Shown here piece by piece: positions 25,992-32,763 of a stretch of 64,000 nucleotides of DNA; within the stretch, counting starts at the first letter, position 1, and each line of letters begins with the position of its first letter. The notes below the pieces were generated by a model. That model ran no database searches. It was not told the origin of the DNA and saw nothing but the letters and a program-made list of their open reading frames with translations. The position numbers and the translations under genes are program-made. Source of the DNA: Actinomadura rayongensis (GTDB lineage: Bacteria; Actinomycetota; Actinomycetes; Streptosporangiales; Streptosporangiaceae); the NCBI RefSeq assembly GCF_009831215.1, contig NZ_WUTW01000002.1, forward strand, positions 248,001-312,000, given 5' to 3'.

Positions 25992-26972
25992 CTAGCTGTG
26001 GCCGCCGAAGAGGCTGGTCACCGAACCGTCGCTGAAGACCTCGTTGATCGCGCGGGCGACGAGCGGGGCGATCGACAGGACGGTCAGCTTGTCGAACTGC
26101 TTGTCCTCGGGGATCGGAAGCGTGTTGGTCAGCACGACCTCGGAGATCCGCGAGTTCTTCAGGCGGTCCACCGCGGGCCCGGACAGGACGCCGTGGGTGG
26201 CCGCGACGACGACCTTCGTCGCGCCGTTCTCGAACAGCGCGTCCGCGGCCTTCACGATCGTGCCGCCGGTGTCGATCATGTCGTCCACGATGACGCAGGT
26301 GCGGCCCGCGACCTCGCCGACGACGTCGAAGACCTTCACCTCGTTGGCGACGTCCGGGTCGCGCTTCTTGTGGATGATCGCCATCGGGGCGCCGCCCAGC
26401 CGGTCGCTCCACCGCTCGGTCACGCGCACCCGGCCCGCGTCCGGCGCGACGACCGTCACCTGCGACAGGTCGAGCCGCGACTCGAAGTGGTCGGCCAGCA
26501 GGTCCAGCGCGAACAGGTGGTCCACCGGGCCGTCGAAGAAGCCCTGGATCTGCGCGGTGTGCAGGTCGACCGTGATGAGCCGGTGCGCGCCCGCCGTCTT
26601 GAACAGGTCCGCCATGAGACGGGCCGAGATCGGTTCGCGCCCGCGGTGCTTCTTGTCCTGCCGGGCGTAGCCGAAGAACGGCGCGACCACGGTGATCCGC
26701 TTGGCGGACGCGCGTTTCAGCGCGTCCACCATGATCAGCTGCTCCATGATCCATTGGTTGATCGGAGCCGTGTGGCTCTGGATGACGAACGCGTCCGACC
26801 CGCGCACCGACTCCAGGAACCGGACGAACGTCTCACCGTTGGCGAAGTCATACGCCGAGGTCGGCGTCAGCTCCATGTCGAGGTGGGCGGCCACCTCCTT
26901 CGCCAGCTCCGGGTGGGCGCGGCCGGAGAACAGCATCATCTGCTTCTGGCCGCTCGCCTTGATCCCACTCAC
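25992..26972 (-). CDS. prs: Ribose-phosphate pyrophosphokinase
   Basis: Makes PRPP from ribose 5-phosphate and ATP for nucleotide, His, Trp and NAD synthesis. The class I enzyme is 326 residues from the chosen GTG. It has FANGETFVRFLESVRG, the flexible loop region APFFGYARQDKKHRGREPI, TVDLHTAQIQGFF and the PRPP-binding loop VIVDDMIDTGGTI. A TTG at 26981 is possible in frame, but GGGGGAG touches it directly. The GTG at 26972 sits 9 bases after that ribosome site and is better placed. It lies downstream of glmU on the same strand, as in many actinobacteria. Confidence 0.96.
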   Translation of the reverse strand: MSGIKASGQKQMMLFSGRAHPELAKEVAAHLDMELTPTSAYDFANGETFVRFLESVRGSDAFVIQSHTAPINQWIMEQLIMVDALKRASAKRITVVAPFFGYARQDKKHRGREPISARLMADLFKTAGAHRLITVDLHTAQIQGFFDGPVDHLFALDLLADHFESRLDLSQVTVVAPDAGRVRVTERWSDRLGGAPMAIIHKKRDPDVANEVKVFDVVGEVAGRTCVIVDDMIDTGGTIVKAADALFENGATKVVVAATHGVLSGPAVDRLKNSRISEVVLTNTLPIPEDKQFDKLTVLSIAPLVARAINEVFSDGSVTSLFGGHS

Positions 26973-27049
26973 CTGCGACAACTCCCCCTCTTAGGACTCA
27001 CTGCGCCCGCCCTCGGGGAACGGACGCCGCCGGGGGCGGGCGACGGCGG

Positions 27050-28495
27050 TCATGTGCCGTCCCCGTCCCGCTCGGCGCGGGCGGCGCCGGCCGCCGTGGC
27101 GGACGGCGTGCCGGCACGCTTGCGGCCGACCCACCCCTCGATATTTCGCTGCCGGCCGCGGGCGACTCCGATCGCCCCCGGCGGAACGTCCTGGGTGACG
27201 GTCGAGCCCGCCGCCGTGTACGCGCCGTCCCCGACGCGCACCGGCGCGACCAGGACCGAGTTGCTGCCGACGAACGCCGCCGGGCCCACCTCGGTCCGGT
27301 GCTTGTTCACGCCGTCGTAGTTGGCGAAGATCGTCCCGGCGCCGATGTTCGCGCCCGCGCCGATCTCCGCGTCGCCCACGTAGGACAGGTGCGGGACCTT
27401 GGCCTTCTCGCCGACCTCGGCGTTCTTCAGCTCGACGTACGTCCCGGCCTTGGCGCCGCGCGCGAGGCGGGCGCCCGGGCGCAGGTAGGCGAACGGGCCG
27501 ACCGAGACCTCGTCCCCGATCTCGGCGCCGACGCAGACCGCGTTGACGACGGTGGCGTCCGCGCCGACGCGGGTGTCGGTCAGCGTGCAGTTCGGGCCGA
27601 CGGTCGCGCCCTCGCCGAGGTGGGTCGCGCCGTGCAGCTGCGTGTTCGGCAGGACGGTCGCGTCCGGCTCGGCGGTGACGCCCACGTCGATCCAGGTCGA
27701 GGCGGGGTCGACGATCGTGACCCCGGCGCGCATCAGGCGCTCCAGGATCCGGTCGTTGAGCTGGCGGCGCGCCTGCGCGAGCTGGACGCGGTCGTTGACG
27801 CCCTGCGTCCCGACCCAGTCGTCGGTGCGGAACGCTCCCACGCGGTGGCCGTCGCCGCGCAGGATGCCGACGACGTCGGTCAGGTACTCCTCGCCGCCCG
27901 CGTTGTCGGTGGTGAGGCGCTTGAGCGCGCCGTCCAGCAGGGCGCCGTCGAACGCGTACATGCCGACGTTGATCTCGCGGACGGCGCGCTGCTCGTCGGT
28001 GGCGTCCTTCTGCTCGACGATCGCGGTGACGGCGCCGTCGGCGTCCCGCAGCACCCGGCCGTAGCCGGTGGGGTCGGGCATGGGCGTGGTGAGGACGGTC
28101 GCCGCGTTGCCCTCGGTCTCGTGCGTCCGGACCAGCTCGGCGAGCACTTCGCCGGTGAGCAGCGGATGGTCGCCGTTGGTGACGATCACCGTCCCGGACA
28201 GGGCGCCGGTCTGCTCCAGCGCGACGCGGACGGCGTGGCCGGTGCCGCCGCGCCGCTCCTGCACGACGGGCTCGGCGGCGGGCGCGTGCTCGGCCAGGTG
28301 CGCGACGACCTGCTCGCGGCGGTGCCCGACGACGACGACGAGCCGATCGGGCTCCAGCTCGCCGGCGGCGGCCAGCACATGGCCGACCATGCTGCGCCCG
28401 CCCAGCTCGTGGAGCACTTTGGAGGTACGGGACTTCATCCGGGTGCCCTCACCTGCGGCGAGGACGATGACGGCGGCCGGGCGGCTCGCGCTCAC
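27050..28495 (-). CDS. glmU: Bifunctional UDP-GlcNAc pyrophosphorylase / GlcN-1-P acetyltransferase
   Basis: Makes UDP-GlcNAc for peptidoglycan and surface glycans. The 481-residue protein has an N-terminal uridylyltransferase domain with LAAGEGTRMKS (about 11-21), VTNGDHPLL and NVGMYAFDG. A left-handed beta-helix follows (about 260-450) with many hexapeptide repeats and the acetyltransferase region KAKVPHLSYVGDAEIG and NIGAGTIFANYDG. An Ala/Arg-rich tail of about 30 residues follows. The frame is open to 28816, but GTG 28495 (VSASRPAAV) has GAGGAG 7 bases upstream. It lies 199 bp downstream of tRNA-Gln and upstream of prs. Confidence 0.96.
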   Translation of the reverse strand: MSASRPAAVIVLAAGEGTRMKSRTSKVLHELGGRSMVGHVLAAAGELEPDRLVVVVGHRREQVVAHLAEHAPAAEPVVQERRGGTGHAVRVALEQTGALSGTVIVTNGDHPLLTGEVLAELVRTHETEGNAATVLTTPMPDPTGYGRVLRDADGAVTAIVEQKDATDEQRAVREINVGMYAFDGALLDGALKRLTTDNAGGEEYLTDVVGILRGDGHRVGAFRTDDWVGTQGVNDRVQLAQARRQLNDRILERLMRAGVTIVDPASTWIDVGVTAEPDATVLPNTQLHGATHLGEGATVGPNCTLTDTRVGADATVVNAVCVGAEIGDEVSVGPFAYLRPGARLARGAKAGTYVELKNAEVGEKAKVPHLSYVGDAEIGAGANIGAGTIFANYDGVNKHRTEVGPAAFVGSNSVLVAPVRVGDGAYTAAGSTVTQDVPPGAIGVARGRQRNIEGWVGRKRAGTPSATAAGAARAERDGDGT

Positions 28496-28694
28496 GAAGA
28501 GGCTCCTCGGCATCGCGGACTGTTTGGAGTTCGGGGACGAACAACGGTGTTCACCTGCGAGAACAGGGCAGGCCGAAGCCACGCTCACCCGACAACCGAA
28601 GGATACCGCCCGGCGGCGGCGCCGAACCCGGCGGCATCGCCCCGGCCGGGCGCGCGCCGTGCGGCGGGGGCCGGGACGGGGACAAAACCGACAG

Positions 28695-28767
28695 CTCCGG
28701 CGCCTGGACTCGAACCAGGAATAGCGGGACCAAAACCCGCCGTGAATGCCAATTTCACCACGCCGGA
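28695..28767 (-). tRNA. tRNA-Gln (anticodon UUG)
   Basis: Read on the minus strand, the 73-base gene folds as a full cloverleaf. The 7-bp acceptor is TCCGGCG with CGCCGGA and discriminator G; the D arm is GTGA/TCAC; the anticodon stem is GCGGG/CCCGC with loop TTTTGGT, giving anticodon TTG. The T arm is CCTGG-TTCGAGT-CCAGG. No CCA is encoded. It lies upstream of glmU, a common actinobacterial arrangement. No gene lies between it and glmU (28496-28694). Confidence 0.95.
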
Positions 28768-28852
28768 CCGCAAACCGGACATCCCGCGCTACCGGACCCG
28801 GTCCTGCCGCGCCCAACTTTACCCGGACTCCCCCACCGTCCGCCTCTCGGAA

Positions 28853-29221
28853 TCACCCGAGCCACGCGGGCAGCGGCTCGTGCGCCGCGCGCCAGCCGGC
28901 CGGGACGGCGTCCGCGATCCCCTCCGGATGCGCGTGCGTGACCTCGGCGGAGCGGGCGGCCTGCTCGGCGGCGCGGGCCGGGTCGTCGGCGAAGTAGGCG
29001 CCGAGCGGCGCGACGCGCATCGCCGCGCCGTTGCCGTAGGAGCCGCCGTCGAACAGCTCGCGCGCGGCGGTCGCCCAGTGCGCGCCGCGCTCCAGCCGGT
29101 CCAGGAGTTCGAGCGCGCCCATCCCGTAACGGCGGCCGACGTCGCTGTATTCCAAAAGCCCCGGCCTGCGGCGCTCGCCTGGCGGCTCGCCCCGCAACCG
29201 TGCCTTGTGCGAGTGCTGCAT
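28853..29221 (-). pseudogene. ADP-ribosylglycohydrolase fragment
   Basis: The open frame encodes 122 residues. Residues about 35-105 match the middle of ADP-ribosylglycohydrolase (DraG/ARH) proteins: YGMGALELLDRL, GSYGNGAAMRVAPLG and SAEVTHAHPEGIAD. Intact proteins are near 300 residues and bind two Mg ions through an N-terminal DDT motif and C-terminal D-x-D/S residues. Both ends are absent here, so the product cannot be active in the usual way. The homology breaks off sharply after GIAD, and the first 25 residues (Arg/Pro-rich) look unrelated. It sits 86 bp from tRNA-Gln, a typical site for insertion scars. A small functional protein is less likely. Confidence 0.7.
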
Positions 29222-29291
29222 CGCTTCGCGATCTTCCCGCCCGGGGACTCGCCTCCGGCTTCGTCCCCGGGCGCTCAGTTAACGCACTCGC
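29209..29291. repeat. Nested inverted repeats beside the ARH fragment
   Basis: An outer 8-bp inverted repeat (GCGAGTGC at 29209-29216, GCACTCGC at 29284-29291) encloses a perfect 10-bp stem with a 14-base loop (29239-29248 with 29263-29272). The small palindrome-like ATCGCTTCGCGAT lies at 29219-29231. Such nested dyads recall REP-type or insertion-end structures. A terminator is also possible, though no intact gene ends here. It overlaps the 5' end of the degraded ARH frame. Confidence 0.5.
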
Positions 29292-29468
29292 GCGATAGCT
29301 GAGGCCACTTCGCCGACCGAAGGAGATTCGTGGGCGGAGCGGGCGGCGGGGGCGAGGTGCATGGGAGTCCGTCCGGAGAGAGTCGTCCTGAGGTCGTCGT
29401 TCGTTAAGAGGGAGTCTCGTCCCCGCAAATCCGGGTACGCGACCTTTTAATCGACCGGGCCCTGCCCA

Positions 29469-29502
29469 ACCTACGGTCGCGTAGGTTACGGTGGCGTAGG
29501 TA
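29469..29502. promoter_or_regulatory. Tandem palindromic operator of the desaturase gene
   Basis: Positions 29469-29488 form a perfect dyad with 8-bp arms (AACCTACG and CGTAGGTT) and a 4-base centre. The 15-bp unit TACGGTCGCGTAGGT (29473-29487) is repeated immediately at 29488-29502 with one mismatch. This gives two overlapping regulator sites 15 bp apart, ending 34 bp before the desaturase ATG. The TetR gene directly downstream (30508) is the obvious candidate ligand. The area from 29292 to 29468 holds no gene, only an AT-richer stretch (29436-29452) that may be promoter. Confidence 0.75.
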
Positions 29503-29536
29503 GGCCCGCGACAGCAACAACAAGAAAGGGTGACGC

Positions 29537-30490
29537 ATGACTACAGCCCCCGCAGTCGACTCTCCACGCCGTGAGGCACGGCCGGAGATCGACCCATCGC
29601 CGCGCGGCTCGGCGGAGAAGGTCCTGATCGCGGTGTTCACCGCGGTCCCGTTCCTGGCGCTGTTCGCGGCGGTCCCGCTCGCGTGGGGGCGCTTCCTCGG
29701 CTGGTCGGACGTGGTCCTGACCGCCGTCTTCTACTTCGTCTCGGCCGCGGGCATCACCGTCGGCTACCACCGGTACTTCACGCACGGCTCGTTCAAGGCG
29801 AACCGCGCGCTCAAGATCGCGCTCGCCCTGGCCGGCGGCCTCGCGATGGAAGGCCCGGTCATCACCTGGGTCGCCGACCACCGCCGCCACCACAAGCACT
29901 CCGACAAGGAGTTCGACCCGCACTCGCCGTGGCGGTTCGGCGACGACTGGAAGGCCCTCGCCAAGGGCCTCGCGTGGGCGCACTACGGCTGGCTGTTCAA
30001 CGCCAACCGCACGTCCAAGCAGCGCTTCGCCAAGGACCTGCTGGACGACCGCGACCTCACCCGCATCCACCGCTGGTTCCCCGGCCTCGTCGGCGTCTCG
30101 TTCCTGCTCCCGGCGCTGCTCGGCGGCCTGATGACCTGGTCCTGGCAGGGCGCGCTGACCGCGCTGTTCTGGGCGGGCCTCGTGCGGATCACGCTCGTCC
30201 ACCACGTGACGTGGTCGATCAACTCGATCTGCCACACCTTCGGCGCCGAGCACTTCGAGGTGCGCGACAAATCCCGCAACGTGTGGTGGCTGGCGATCCC
30301 GTCCCTCGGCGAGTCCTGGCACAACCTCCACCACTGCGACCCGACCTCCGCGCGGCACGGCGTCCTGCCGGGGCAGATCGACATCAGCGCGCGCGTCATC
30401 TGGGCCTTCGAGAAGGCCGGCTGGGCGCGGGACGTCCGCTGGCCGACCGCCGAGCGCGTGGCGGCGAAACGCACGAAGCGCCCCGCTTGA
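29537..30490 (+). CDS. Acyl-CoA/acyl-lipid delta-9-type fatty acid desaturase
   Basis: Membrane di-iron enzyme introducing a double bond in fatty acyl chains. The 317-residue protein has two pairs of hydrophobic segments (about 28-70 and 168-205) and the three His boxes of the stearoyl-CoA desaturase class: HRYFTH (about 77-82), HRRHH (about 114-118) and HNLHH (about 258-262). The ATG has GAAAGGG 6 bases before it. A strong tandem operator lies just upstream and a TetR gene follows 17 bp after the stop. This suggests feedback control of membrane fluidity like that of DesT or other acyl-CoA-sensing repressors; the ligand is inferred. Confidence 0.92.
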   Translation: MTTAPAVDSPRREARPEIDPSPRGSAEKVLIAVFTAVPFLALFAAVPLAWGRFLGWSDVVLTAVFYFVSAAGITVGYHRYFTHGSFKANRALKIALALAGGLAMEGPVITWVADHRRHHKHSDKEFDPHSPWRFGDDWKALAKGLAWAHYGWLFNANRTSKQRFAKDLLDDRDLTRIHRWFPGLVGVSFLLPALLGGLMTWSWQGALTALFWAGLVRITLVHHVTWSINSICHTFGAEHFEVRDKSRNVWWLAIPSLGESWHNLHHCDPTSARHGVLPGQIDISARVIWAFEKAGWARDVRWPTAERVAAKRTKRPA

Positions 30491-30491
30491 G

Positions 30492-30511
30492 CGTCACAAT
30501 TGTCCCTGTGA
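30492..30511. promoter_or_regulatory. GTCACA/TGTGAC inverted repeat at the tetR start
   Basis: A 6-bp inverted repeat (30492-30497 and 30506-30511) with an 8-base spacer begins 2 bp after the desaturase stop and covers the GTG at 30508. It differs from the operator at 29469, so it may be a hairpin limiting translation or an unrelated site. Confidence 0.35.
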
Positions 30512-31245
30512 CAGAACCCGCCCCCCGGTCGCGCAGGAAGCGGATGACCGGCAAAGAACGCCGTGAGCAGCTCCTCGACATCGGACGGACGCTCTTCGCC
30601 GCGCGCGGCCTGGACGGCACGTCGGTCGAGGAGATCGCCGCCGCGGCCGGGGTCTCCAAGCCCGTCGTGTACGAGCACTTCGGCGGCAAGGAGGGTCTGT
30701 ACGCGGTCGTCGTGGACCGGGAGTTCGAGAAGCTGCTCGGGCTCGTCGCCGAGGCGCTGACCTCGGCGATCCACTACCGCCGCAAGCTGGAGCGCGCGGC
30801 GCTGGCGCTGCTGGAGTACATCGAGGAGAACCCCGACGGGTTCCGCATCCTCGTGCGCGACTCGCACGGCGGGACGGGCACCGGCAGCTACGCGAGCCTG
30901 CTCAGCGAGATCGCGGGCGAGGTCGAGCACCTCATGGCCCAGGAACTCGACCGGCACGAGTACGACGACAAGTTCGCCCCGATGTACGCCCAGATGCTCG
31001 TGGGCATGGTCGCGCTGACCGGCCAGTGGTGGCTGGACGTCCGCAAGCCCCGCCGCGAGGAGGTCGCCGCGCACGTGGTGAACCTCGCGTGGAACGGGCT
31101 GTCGGGCCTGGAGCCGAAGCCGACGCTGGATCCGCGCCGTCGCCGCAAGGAGATGGAGCGGATGGAGAAGCGGGCCGAGAAGCGGGCGGAGAAGGAGCGC
31201 AAGGCCGAGGAGAAGGCGCAGCGCCGGAACCCGGCCGAGCCGTGA
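30508..31245 (+). CDS. TetR/AcrR-family transcriptional regulator
   Basis: One-component repressor of 245 residues. The N-terminal helix-turn-helix (about 17-62) reads ERREQLLDIGRTLFAARG, then TSVEEIAAAAGVSKPVVYEHFGGKEGLYAVV, a textbook TetR DNA-binding domain. An all-helical ligand domain follows (to about 205). The last 35 residues are a highly charged Lys/Arg/Glu helix (KEMERMEKRAEKRAEKERK), probably coiled coil, beyond the usual TetR length. GTG 30508 lacks a ribosome site; ATG 30544 with AGGAAG before it would remove 12 non-conserved residues. It is probably cotranscribed with the desaturase gene and likely binds the tandem operator at 29469. Confidence 0.88.
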   Translation: MTEPAPRSRRKRMTGKERREQLLDIGRTLFAARGLDGTSVEEIAAAAGVSKPVVYEHFGGKEGLYAVVVDREFEKLLGLVAEALTSAIHYRRKLERAALALLEYIEENPDGFRILVRDSHGGTGTGSYASLLSEIAGEVEHLMAQELDRHEYDDKFAPMYAQMLVGMVALTGQWWLDVRKPRREEVAAHVVNLAWNGLSGLEPKPTLDPRRRRKEMERMEKRAEKRAEKERKAEEKAQRRNPAEP

Positions 31246-31250
31246 GCGGC

Positions 31251-31289
31251 GCCGGTGGCCGTCCGGAGTTCTTCCGGAGGGCCACCGGC
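31251..31289 (+). terminator. Long hairpin between tetR and tam
   Basis: Outer arms of 10 bp (31251-31260 with 31280-31289) and an inner TCCGGA pair (31262-31267 with 31273-31278) make an almost continuous stem with a 5-base loop. It starts 6 bp after the tetR stop and lies between convergent genes. Confidence 0.75.
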
Positions 31290-31404
31290 AGGGGTCGCCG
31301 GTCTCGGGTCACGAGTCCGGGGTCGTCGGGATGCCGCCCACCGTGGAGGTAGGCACACCGCAGGGGAACGAGTCATGTCACTCCCACGGGGGCGGCATCC
31401 GGTC

Positions 31405-32193
31405 CTAGGGGCCGGCGCGTCCGGCCACGACGAAGACGCGCCTGAAGGGGAAGACCGTGCCGTACGGGGCGGCGGGGTAGGCCGTGCGGAGGCGCTCGGC
31501 GAGGACGTCCAGGAACGCGGGCGCCTCCGGGCCGAGCGCGGTGAGGACCGGCCGCAGCGCGGTCCCCTCCATCCACCGCAGGACGGGGTCGTCGCCGGTG
31601 AGGACCTGCGTGTACGTGGTCTCCCAGGCGTCCACCGCGCAGCCGTGCCGGGCGAGCAGGTCCAGGTAGCCGTCCGGGTCCAGGACGGGGTCGCGGCGGA
31701 CCGTGCCCGCGAGGCGGTCGCGCCAGCGGGGTTCGTCGCACAGCTCGCGCAGCAGGACGTGGCTCGGCGCGTCGAAGTTGCCGGGCACCTGGAAGGCGAG
31801 GCGTCCGCCGGGCGCGAGGGCGTCGATCCAGCGCGGCAGCAGCTCGGTGTGCTCGGGCACCCACTGCAGGACGGCGTTGGAGACGATGAGGTCGGGCGGT
31901 TGCGCGGGGCGCCACGTCCGGACGTCCCCGACCGCGAACCGCACTCGCGCGGACGCGTGCGGACGGGCCGCGTCGATCATCTCCGGCGAGGAGTCGAGGG
32001 CTTCGATGTCGGCGTCCGGCCAGCGGTCCGCGAGCGTCGCGGTGAGTTCGCCGGAGCCGCAGCCGAGGTCGGCGACGCGGCGCGGGGCGTCCAGGGGGAC
32101 GCGCGCGAGCAGGTCGGCGAAGGGCCGTCCGCGTTCGGCGGAGTAGGCCCCGTACCGCGCGGGGTCCCAGACGGCCGCTGCTTGTCTCGACAT
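31405..32193 (-). CDS. tam: Trans-aconitate 2-methyltransferase
   Basis: SAM-dependent enzyme that methylates trans-aconitate, a spontaneous inhibitor of aconitase. The 262-residue protein has WDPARYGAYSAERGRPFADLL near the start, the SAM site VADLGCGSGELT, EALDSSPEMI, IVSNAVLQWVPEH and the C-terminal YPAAPYGTVFPFRRVFVVA. These match the Tam family along its whole length. I chose ATG 32193. An in-frame ATG at 32217 would add eight unconserved residues. The start codon lies inside the leftmost of three MarR-type palindromes. The divergent MarR gene at 32269 fits TamR of Streptomyces, known to control tam. Confidence 0.9.
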   Translation of the reverse strand: MSRQAAAVWDPARYGAYSAERGRPFADLLARVPLDAPRRVADLGCGSGELTATLADRWPDADIEALDSSPEMIDAARPHASARVRFAVGDVRTWRPAQPPDLIVSNAVLQWVPEHTELLPRWIDALAPGGRLAFQVPGNFDAPSHVLLRELCDEPRWRDRLAGTVRRDPVLDPDGYLDLLARHGCAVDAWETTYTQVLTGDDPVLRWMEGTALRPVLTALGPEAPAFLDVLAERLRTAYPAAPYGTVFPFRRVFVVAGRAGP

Positions 32194-32252
32194 CAAGAAA
32201 CAGCATGCCCCGGCCATATCTTGATGTCAAGAAAGACGTCTCGATATCGAGA
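32185..32252. promoter_or_regulatory. Three MarR-type palindromes in the tam-tamR intergenic region
   Basis: Three 14-bp sites share the pattern TCTYGA-NN-TCRAGA: 32185-32198 (TCTCGACATCAAGA, one mismatched pair), 32219-32232 (TCTTGATGTCAAGA, perfect) and 32239-32252 (TCTCGATATCGAGA, perfect). Their centres are 34 and 20 bp apart, so the right two lie on one helix face. The left one overlaps the tam start codon and the right one ends 16 bp before the tamR ATG. This layout fits divergent control and autoregulation by a TamR/PecS-type MarR protein. Confidence 0.88.
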
Positions 32253-32268
32253 AAGGTAGGGTGTCCGC

Positions 32269-32763
32269 ATGCGGGACGAGGTGGACGGACTGGTCGAGGC
32301 CTGGGGCAAGGAGCGCCCCGACCTCGACGTGCAGCCGTTGTCCGTCCTCAGCCGCATCTCGCGGCTCGCCCGCCACCTGGACCGCGCCCGCCGCGCCGTG
32401 TTCGCCGCGCACGCGCTGGAGCCGTGGGAGTTCGACGTCCTGACCGCGCTGCGGCGCGCCGGCGACCCCTACGAGCTGAGCCCGGGACGTTTGCTGCGCG
32501 CGACGCTCGTCACGTCCGGCACGATGACCAACCGCATCGACCGGCTCGCCGCCGCGGGCCTCGTCGAACGCCATCCCGACCCCGCCGACAAGCGCGGCGT
32601 GCTCGTCCGGCTGACCGGCGCGGGCCTCACCCGCGTGGACGCGGCCTTCGCGGACCTGCTGCACCGCGAGCACGCCATCCTGGACGTCATGAGCGGCACC
32701 GACCGCGAGACGCTGGCCGGGCTGCTGCGGACGTTGCTCGTCCCGTTCGACTCGGGCGACTAG
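32269..32763 (+). CDS. tamR: MarR-family regulator, TamR-like
   Basis: Dimeric winged-helix regulator of 164 residues. The helix-turn-helix region spans about 65-110 (LSPGRLLRATLVTSGTMTNR, then IDRLAAAGLVERHPDP), followed by the wing with DKRGVLVRLTGAG. The extra N-terminal helix (DELVEAW-like start, about 3-30) is typical of the UrtR/TamR/PecS branch. TamR of Streptomyces is known to release DNA on binding trans-aconitate, citrate or isocitrate, linking tam expression to a stalled TCA cycle. Orientation, divergent tam and three palindromes all fit. Its stop codon shares CTAG with the stop of the convergent ABC-F gene (4-bp overlap). Confidence 0.88.
   Translation: MRDEVDGLVEAWGKERPDLDVQPLSVLSRISRLARHLDRARRAVFAAHALEPWEFDVLTALRRAGDPYELSPGRLLRATLVTSGTMTNRIDRLAAAGLVERHPDPADKRGVLVRLTGAGLTRVDAAFADLLHREHAILDVMSGTDRETLAGLLRTLLVPFDSGD

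Noticed and set aside
28853-29221. Complete small ADP-ribosylglycohydrolase
   Set aside because: Both metal-binding ends of the family are missing and only the middle third is recognisable.
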